Below are positions 56,741 through 64,000 of a stretch of DNA of 64,000 nt, piece after piece. This DNA comes from Rhipidocladum racemiflorum (Eukaryota > Streptophyta > Magnoliopsida > Poales > Poaceae): assembly GCA_036346355.1 (NCBI GenBank), contig CM070577.1:77274509-77338508 (forward strand). The letters are read 5' to 3'. The notes beneath the pieces were generated by a model that saw only the letters and a list, made by a program, of their open reading frames with translations, made no database searches and had not been told where the DNA came from. The position numbers and the translations under genes were made by a program. The first letter of the stretch is position 1. Each line of letters begins with the position of its first letter.

Positions 56741-58313
56741 TGTCCAGGAGCCGAGCCGCGCCACGCGAGCGCGCGGCGTGGTCATCGACACGCCGGCCAG
56801 CGTGTCGGCCGATCGCACCGTGGCGTCACCCATGACGTCATCGGTGGGACCCACTGTCCGGCGTGGTGAGCCTCGGCGTCGGCAAGAGTGACGTCACCCG
56901 GGGGCCCACATGTCGGCGACACGTGAACCATGGGCCGGTCCACGGTAGACCCGAGCCGAGCGTGGACCGAGTCCATGGACCGGCTGACGTCAGCCGCCCC
57001 ATTAGAGGATGCCACGTGTCCATGCTGACGCAATAAATAATTTCCGAAAAAGAAAATGATTTATTAATTAGAAATAATGATATAAGATTTTGTTTCAAAC
57101 TTCAAACGCTTATAACTTTTGCGTTTCAACTCCGATTTGAGTGATTCAAATTTCTAAATTTGTATAAAATTGAGACCTACCTAAATATGAATTTTATTTA
57201 ATTTTTGGACTAAAGTTTTTCTCTGTAAAATTATTTAATTGATTATTTAAACTTTAAATAATCATAACTTTTGCATTTTAACTCCAAATTTGACGATTCC
57301 AGTTTCTAAAAATTCATAAAATTATGTTCTCTCTGTTTATGGATTTTATTTGGATGTTTGGACACTTTTTGCCTATTGTTTATTTGTGTATTTGCTATTT
57401 GCACGCTTTTACGAGTAGACGTTGAAGTGCCTAAGGTTTTGAAGGAGAAGTATTGACTCAGGATCCAACTCAAGACCAAGAGCAAGTACTTTTGAAGGCA
57501 AGTTGTGCTTTGACCATGTTGATCCTATTTGAAATCTATTTTGATTTAACCTATTGCATGCTAGTTCAATTAGAAAATACTTTATTTAAATTTGGGGAAT
57601 TAGATAAATACCAATTTCTTTGTATGACACCTTGATTACTTAAGTATGTGCCATGACCCCTTGTCACCCTAGTTGTGGTTTACTAGTTGGACATTATTAT
57701 CTTGCCAACATGGGTTTTAGACCGTTGTAGTAAATCTGCTTAGAGCACATGCGTGCTCATGACATGATTTTGGACAAACAAATGTTAATATTGACTTAAT
57801 GATATATTGAACCTGTTTTGGAAAGGTATCATGTGATGTTGATGGCACGTGGTGCATGGTAATCAACTGGGTTTGATAAATAGTTTTTCGGCCGGGCATG
57901 TGGCAAGAATAATCAGTGGGCGATTGTGGCATTGGGGATGTTGATTTGGTTCTTCTAGTAGTCTTGCCCTGGTCACCCTAAGGACTTAACCTTGCAAGCC
58001 TTTGAACTGGGTCTAACGTGCAACCACATGTGCGTAATGGGACGGACCTAGTTGACTAAGTTGCTAATAACGCACTGTGGGACCTCGGGAGGTCAACTAC
58101 ACCCTTTGTGTAAGTTGTACGGGGAGCGCATCGTGGCTGAGGCCAGGTACCCATCTAACGGTTGATTGGCCTAAACTTCGCCTTAGCTAAGGGAAGGGTT
58201 AGTGTGCAATAACCGGGGAGGACCACTTGTATTGTTAGAAGTTTCCGAAAGACTTTGTTACGGGAACTGGCCTTTGTGGTGTTTGACTGTATCTTGTGGG
58301 TAAAGTGCATAAC

Positions 58314-58343
58314 CTCTACAGAGTGTACAATCTATTCGAATAG
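58314..58343 (+). promoter_or_regulatory. Paired palindromes in B LTR
   Basis: CTCTACAGAG (58314-58323, one base off) and CTATTCGAATAG (58332-58343, perfect). Confidence 0.55.
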
Positions 58344-58644
58344 CCGTGTCCGCGGTATTGGACATCGCTCGGCAATTACAGTCAAGGGTTAGATTTTCTC
58401 AAAAATAACTTGGATTTGAAAGGTTGGGTTGGATTAATAATGTTGTTGATGGAAATGTGGATTAGGATGGGAAAGATGTTCATTAAACTCCTTGAAAAGT
58501 TATCTATGCTTTACTTATTTCTACTGCTTTCGAATCTATTTATGATACTTGTTAAATGCTGTTTTCTGCAAATATACCTTGAGCTATTCCTTTGTACCAA
58601 GCCATGCATATAGTATATTAGCCTGCATTCTGTGCATGACTTGC

Positions 58645-58661
58645 TGAGTACCAAGTACTCA
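58645..58661 (+). promoter_or_regulatory. LTR hairpin, B
   Basis: TGAGTAC-CAA-GTACTCA, 370 bp from the LTR 3' end. Confidence 0.65.
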
Positions 58662-59035
58662 CCCTTGCCACAATACAACACCAGTTGAAGAGGAGACTAC
58701 ACCAGCTTTGGAGGAGGAGCTCCAAGAGGAACCGTCTACTTAGGGAAGCGAGCCCAGTCAGTTGCCTGTGGTATACTGGATGGCGCCACGAAGTTATTTG
58801 ATTTTCCGCTGCTACTATTTCTCTCTTAATAAGCTTCGCCCTGCGAGGCATACATTTGTAACTTGACCATAAGGTCGAGTAACCAGTTTGACTATTTAAT
58901 TAAAGTACTTTACTAATATCGAGTGGTATGATTGTGATATTTACCGATGTTAAGACTGTGTGCACTAGCGCGTTCCTGGACTAGTGCTGAATACACAGAG
59001 GGTCCGGATTTGCAAATTCGGGGTCCCGACAGAGG

Positions 59036-59053
59036 TGGTATCAGAGCCAGGTT
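59036..59053 (+). other. Primer-binding site of element B
   Basis: TGGTATCAGAGCCAGGTT, the longest match to the initiator Met tRNA 3' end in the window, 4 nt after the LTR end. Confidence 0.92.
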
Positions 59054-59246
59054 GACCGTAGGCTCAACCCTAAGCTAGAATGATCGTAGTGAGGATAAAA
59101 CCTATTTTGTAAAGCTAAAAATTTGTCAAGATAAGAAATGACATCTCGACTTACCCCCTTCTCTCTTTCCTTGTCTCTTGCTGAATATTCCCTTACCTTG
59201 TCACGATTTAAAATTTCGAGTTCTTACGGGAGCACTCTTGTGACAG

Positions 59247-59958
59247 ATGGAGGGAGAGTTCAACTACGTCGATCTGGAGGTTGGTCACGCCGCGGAACTT
59301 TGGCATATGCTTCAGACTCTCGGAGATTTTGAGAAGCCGCAATACCAAGTGGAAGTGATCAGACAAGCAGGATTGATCAAGGCTTGTGACGTGAAGATTG
59401 AGGTACCTGTTAGGAAGAAGGGCCCAGGCAATCGCTCGATACACCTGACCGCCAGGAGGACTACAATGCAGATGGGTATCCAAGAAGTATCACGACGAGC
59501 AATGCGGCACATTACCCGTATCTCACGCCAGAGAGTTGGAGAGCACGGTGTTCGTTATCACCAGCGCGAATAACCTTCTTGACCCGAAGGCGATTCAGGA
59601 TGAGGATGCCATGGTTACACAGTTGGCACGACTTGTTGTCGCCCAGGAGGATGTACTCGATGATACAAGCAAAGAGCTACAGAAGGCCCGCAAGGAGATC
59701 ACGACAGAGAAGAACAGATGGCGGGAAGCTCAAGAGTATGTGTCCCACCTTCGCGAAGGATTGACGAGTTGGAGATGGCATTATACGGACTGTAACGAGC
59801 GATTACTCGAGCTACACGAGCGGATCCGGAGGAGTCAGATCTCGATGAGGACACTTGCTTCTTCGACTACCACAGATGACACGATTCTTTGGGCATGGCA
59901 ATCGTTCGCACCTATGCCGCAAAGATCCGTACCAGGCCGTGGAGGTTTTCGATGAGTG
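59247..59958 (+). pseudogene. Element B: orf0 upstream of gag, one frameshift
   Basis: ATG 59247-59249 starts MEGEFNYVDLEVGHAAEL. The first frame runs to 59573 (TLGDFEKPQYQVEVIRQAG, VKIEVPVRKKG, SRRAMRHITRISRQR). The second, overlapping frame from about 59536 carries the rest (LLDPKAIQDEDA, then a heptad-rich stretch with KELQKARKEITTEKNRWREAQEY and LLELHERIRR). Homology with the D orf0 follows this order, so I read it as one protein broken by a frameshift near 59540-59570. The C-terminal half looks like a coiled coil. Function unknown. Confidence 0.7.
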
Positions 59959-60242
59959 AGCGTAGGTTCTATAGTGAGACTCCTTCGCCGAGTCGGCGTC
60001 TTAGAATAAAGAGTCACCCTTTAGGCGTTAGACTCCAGTGTTAGTTCGATTTGGATTTTCATTGTTTGCTGAGTGTGCAGTATGTGTTGCAAGGCCCTTA
60101 GGCATTGTAAGCAACCATACCAAGTTATTAATATCAATAATAAAGTTGGACCTTAAAGTTACACCTTTCGCCCCGCATAAGTTCCATATTACTTGTCTAT
60201 TCTTGATTCCCCTCATCTCTAAGACTTAGAGCAAATCGGCGG
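59959..60242 (+). other. Spacer between orf0 and gag in B
   Basis: Noncoding; 60063-60120 is shared with element E (33235-33300). Confidence 0.6.
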
Positions 60243-61340
60243 ATGGTGAACACCCATGGAAACTTTGGAAGCAATGGAAGTGGTTCTCGCCAGAAAACCC
60301 TAATGATGGAGCACCAAAGACCGCCATTGATATGCAGAATTTTGGAGCATTTCTTGCTGCTCAGACTCGATTGATGCATGCTATGATGCAACAAATGCAA
60401 CACGTCCTTTGCTCAGCCACGACTAATCAAGTCAATCAGGGACAACGCCAGAATACAAGACTATCAGAGTTCATGAGGACTCACCCACCTACTTTCTTTG
60501 GGAATGCCAATCCATTGGAGGCCGATGATTGGTTAAGGTCAATTGAGAGGAAGCTACACATAGCTCAATGCATAGGAAATGAGAAGGTACTCTACGCTTC
60601 TCATCGGTTGGAAGGAACAATTGCTTGAATGGTGGGAGAACTTCTGTGCCACGCAAGAGAACCCTCAAGACATCACTTGGGAAGAGTTCACAGCTGCGTT
60701 CCGTCAGTATCACATGCCTGAAGGAACCATGGATCTTAAGAAGGAGGAGTTCAGAGCACTGAAGCAAGGTAATCAGCCAGTGGCCGACTACCTGAACAAG
60801 TTCACACAGCTAGCACGCTACGCACCTGAGGATGTAGCGACAGATAAAGCCAGACAGTCTCGCTTCATGAAGGGACTTAACTCAGGACTACAAGTAGGAC
60901 TGATCACCCACACCTTTCCAGATTTCCAAGAGTTGGTGAATAAGGCACTCATTCTTGAGGACAAGCGCAAGGAACTGGATGAGAACAGGAAGCGCAGGAT
61001 GCAACAGCAAGGATCACGCCAGGGAACGCAACAGCGTCTGAGAGTTGCACCAAATCAGTTCTTCAGATTTCAGCCACAAAATGCAACAAGGACACCGTCA
61101 CCAGCACCAAGACCCGTCAATCAGAACTACCAGACCCCAGCCCCCGCTAGAAACGCTGCTCCAGCGATCGAAGGAAACGATGAGACGCCTGCTACAAGCG
61201 CAACGAGCCAGGACACTTTGCCAACAGTTGTCCAAAGAAGACAGCAGGAGTAACCCGATTCGCTTAAACTTGGGAACCACCCCAGCTAGGACGCCAAAGC
61301 ACCGGGAACCACATCCTGCACCGTGGTGAGAGGCCGAGTC
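60243..61340 (+). pseudogene. gag: Element B: gag, frameshifted
   Basis: Chromovirus Gag. Frame one (60332-60628): FGAFLAAQTRLMHAMMQQMQ, HPPTFFGNANPLEADDWLRS, EKVLYASHRLEG. After a frameshift near 60620: WWENFCATQE, WEEFTAAFRQYHMPEG, EFRALKQGNQPVADYLNKF, ARYAPE and FPDFQELVNKALILEDKRKE (60620 to about 61180). Then back to the first frame, where the single zinc knuckle reads CYKRNEPGHFANSC (61190-61231): the second Cys is replaced by Arg. The true start upstream of 60332 is uncertain because of another likely frameshift. Confidence 0.8.
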
Positions 61341-64000
61341 AACCATGTCACCGCAGATGCACCGCAGAATGCTACGGACGTCGTCTTGGGTAAGTTACTT
61401 GTTAACTTTCGATGCACCTGCTTGATTTTGTTTGACTCACGGAGCTTCGCATTCGTTTGTTTCGCAAGGCTTTGCTGCTAGAAACGATTTGGGGATTGCA
61501 AGACTCAAGTGCATGCTTTTAGTTCAAACCCTGGTTCCGAACTCCGAGCGAAAGTAGGATGTTCGGGTGAGAATACTAATAGATGGAATAGAGTTCCTAG
61601 CGAACCTTATAATTTTGGAGACCGGACCTTAGGCGTTATTTTGGGAATGGACTGGTTATCCAAGCACAAGGCCGTATTGGATTGTGGACGAAGGACTATC
61701 TCGATTGAGAGCCCGTGTGGAAAGAAAGTGGAATTTCAAGCCAACGCCGTTAGAGAAGGACAGTTGATGGTTAACGACACCAAGGCAATCAGCATAGAGG
61801 ATGTCTCAAGAGTGAATGAGTACCCGGATGTTTTTCCCGAAGATCTACCCGGTATGCCGCCAGACAGGGACATAGAGTTTGTGATAGAGCTTGTACTGCA
61901 GCGCCGATAGCAAAGAGACCTTATCGGATGTCCACCGAGGAGTTGGTAGAGATGAAGAAACAGCTAGAGGAGTTAATGGAGAAAGGATTTATCGAGACCG
62001 AAGTTCGTCGCCGTGGGGAGCACCGGTTTTGTTTGTCAATAAGAAGGACGGGAGTATAAGTATGGGCATCGACTACCGTGAACTAAATGAAGTCACCATG
62101 AAGAAAAAGTAACCGCTACCCAGTATTTATGATTTGTTCGATGAGCTGTGTTGAGCCTGAGTTTTCTACAATATTGATCTGATATCGTGATAACATCAGT
62201 TTAAGATCCGATCGGATGATATCTCGAAGACTGCATTCTCGTCAAGATATGGACATTACGAGTTCTGATTATGTCCTTTGGATCGATTTAATGCGCCAAA
62301 GATATTTCATGAATATGATGAATAAGGTGTTCATGGAGTATTTGGACAAGTTTGTTGTCGTGTTCATAGATGATATCCTAATCTACTCCAATACAGAGGA
62401 TGAACATGCCGAACACTTGAGGCGAGTTTTGGAAAAGGCGAGGAGCGACAACTCTTCGCTAAGTTCAGTAAGTGCGATTTTTGGAAGGACAAGGTGGAGT
62501 TTCTTGGACATGTAATGACCGCAGAAGGAGTCGCCGTAGATCCAAGCAAAGTAGAAGCTGTGTTACACTGGGAGCAGCCGAAGACCGTAACCCTGATCCG
62601 GAGTTTCCTTGGAATGGCAGGATACTACCACCGTTTCATTGAAGGCTTTTCGACAATTGCGAAACCTCTTACGCAATTGCTGAAAAAGGAGAAGAAGTTT
62701 GCATGGACGTCAGAATGTGAGAAAGGATTTCAGGAGCTGAAAAAGCGATTGACATCAGCACCGGTGTTAGTTCTACCGGATGTTGCTCAAAGCTTTGATA
62801 TTTATTGTGACGCATCGCGCCAAGGACTTGGATGTGTCTTGTGATGCAGAATGGAAAGGTCGCCGCTTATGCATTAAGGCGCTTGAGGCCGCATGAGGAG
62901 AATTATCCGATGCATGACCTAGAGTTAGGCTGCCGTAGTGCATGCCTTGAAGATATGGCGTCACTATCTGATCGGGAACAGATGTGAAGTGTATACGGAT
63001 CATAAGAGCCTTAAATACATATTCACCCGATCGGATCTGAATATGAGGCAAAGGAGATGGTTAGAGTTGATCAAGGACTACAATGTTGGAATCCATTACC
63101 ATCTGGAAAGGCCAACGTAGTTGCCGATGCCTTGAGTCGGAAAAGCCATCTTGTGAGCATGTTGCTAGCCACAAGTCGGGGTGAGTTATGTGAGGATTTT
63201 CAGAGAATGAAGATTGAGGTGGTACCTAGCGGATCCTTGGCGCATTGGAAGTAAAGCCTACCCTAGAGGATCAGATTCGGGAAGGGCGAAGGATGATGAC
63301 AAGATCCAGGATTAAGTCCATCAAGGAAGAAGGCAAGGCAGAGGACTTCAAGTTGGATGAGCAAGGCACGTTATGGATGAAGGATCGCATTTGTGTGCCC
63401 AACAAGAAGGAATTAAAGCAAGCGATTTTGGAGGAAGCCCATGACTCCAAGTATTCAATTCATCCCGAAGCGCCAAAATGTATCAGATTTGAAGGAAAGA
63501 TTCGGTGGCCAAGCATGAAGCGTGAAGTTGCCGAGCATGTTGCATTGTGCGATGTATGCTAGAGAGTCAAGGCAATGCATCGAGAGACCAGCGAGGATTA
63601 CTACAACGAAAATACTGAGTGTAAGTGGGAGGAAATCGGAATGGATTTCATTACCGGTTTGCCTAAGACTCAAGGAGGTTATGACTCCATATGGGTTATA
63701 GTGGATCGTTTGACCAAAGTAGCCCATTTTATCCCCGTGAAGACCACCTACTCGGAGATAAGTTAGCGAGTTGTACATGATCAGGATCGTCTGTTTGCAC
63801 GGAGTGCCAAAGAGGATTGTATCGGACAGGTACCCAATTCACCTCAAGGTTTTGGAATAAGTTGCATGAAGCCATGGGAACCCGTTTGAACTTGGCCTGC
63901 CTTATCATCCACGCAGACGGATGGACAGGCAGAAAGAGTCAACCAGATTCGGAGGATATGTTAAGAGCTTGTGCATTGGCTTATGCTACCTCTTGGGATA
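61341..64000 (+). pseudogene. pol: Element B: pol with many frameshifts, cut by window end
   Basis: Close nucleotide relative of the A pol over its whole length. The protease DSG codons are disrupted by a 1-nt insertion (about 61430-61442). Further frame changes occur in the protease C-terminus, RT (around 61905, 62000, 62110-62280), before the DNA encoding FIDD at 62363-62374 (intact motif), after 62440, in RNase H (62840-62930) and in integrase (63100, 63250, 63470, 63760, 63830). The original TAG after CDVC is also seen here (63560-63562), shared with A at 2191. The window ends inside the integrase core, so the chromodomain and 3' LTR lie outside. Confidence 0.88.

Larger units (their letters stand above)
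55526..59031 (+). mobile_element. 5' LTR of element B (3506 bp)
   Basis: TGTAACACCCC...GGTCCCGACA followed by a primer site. Same family as the A 3' LTR and the solo LTR at 47763. Long open frames on the minus strand in the GC-rich block (about 55864-56592) start with GTG and come from the palindrome repeats, so they are not called. Confidence 0.93.

Overview
This is grass-type (Poaceae) repetitive nuclear DNA: nested long-terminal-repeat (LTR) retrotransposons with no host gene that I can recognise. The evidence is a set of Ty3/gypsy chromovirus pol genes with C-terminal chromodomains, LTRs of 3.5-4.7 kb, initiator-Met tRNA primer sites, solo LTRs with 5-bp target-site duplications (TSDs), and high-GC tracts inside LTRs. 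Genus and chromosome cannot be told from the sequence. Family names used here (A, B, C...) are local labels; the pol genes look like the Tekay/Del chromovirus lineage.

Layout, left to right. (1) 1-6905: 3' part of element A (+): pol in one frame broken by four stops, then a 3.5-kb 3' LTR. A sits in a gag-like gene of an older element K (6906-7463, minus), which has four 50-bp tandem repeats upstream (7821-8020). (2) 8023 to about 10770: LTR-like sequence J (minus). 10771-13775 is AT-rich and unassigned. (3) 13776-16027: primer site and LTR of element F (minus). (4) 16075-28438: element C (minus): a 3' LTR (left end lost), a gag-pol frame of 1530 codons with four stops, a truncated orf0 and a rearranged 5' LTR. 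(5) 28434-45558: element D (minus), same family as C, reduced to orf0 plus a complete 4.6-kb LTR; its orf0 is split by element E (28742-40239, +), which has two LTRs and a degraded gag with several zinc knuckles but almost no pol. C and D together look like an LTR-internal-LTR-internal-LTR compound. (6) 45559-55525: an old LTR-like host sequence I hit by two F-family solo LTRs (H 45825-51508 and G 51568-53761). H itself contains an A/B-family solo LTR (47763-51282). (7) 55526 to the window end: element B (+), same family as A: 5' LTR, primer site, orf0, gag and pol, with many frameshifts.

No copy looks able to move: every coding region is interrupted, C has lost its primer site and carries an Asp-to-Glu change in the RT catalytic motif, and E lacks enzymes. 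The most interesting material is cis structure in the LTRs. A short hairpin lies at a nearly fixed distance from the LTR 3' end in every LTR family whose 3' part is present, and a paired-palindrome module shows what look like compensatory changes between families. The A/B LTRs also carry arrays of palindromes linked to ACGT-core motifs. Also of note are an orf0 protein shared by two element families and a multi-zinc-knuckle gag-only element.
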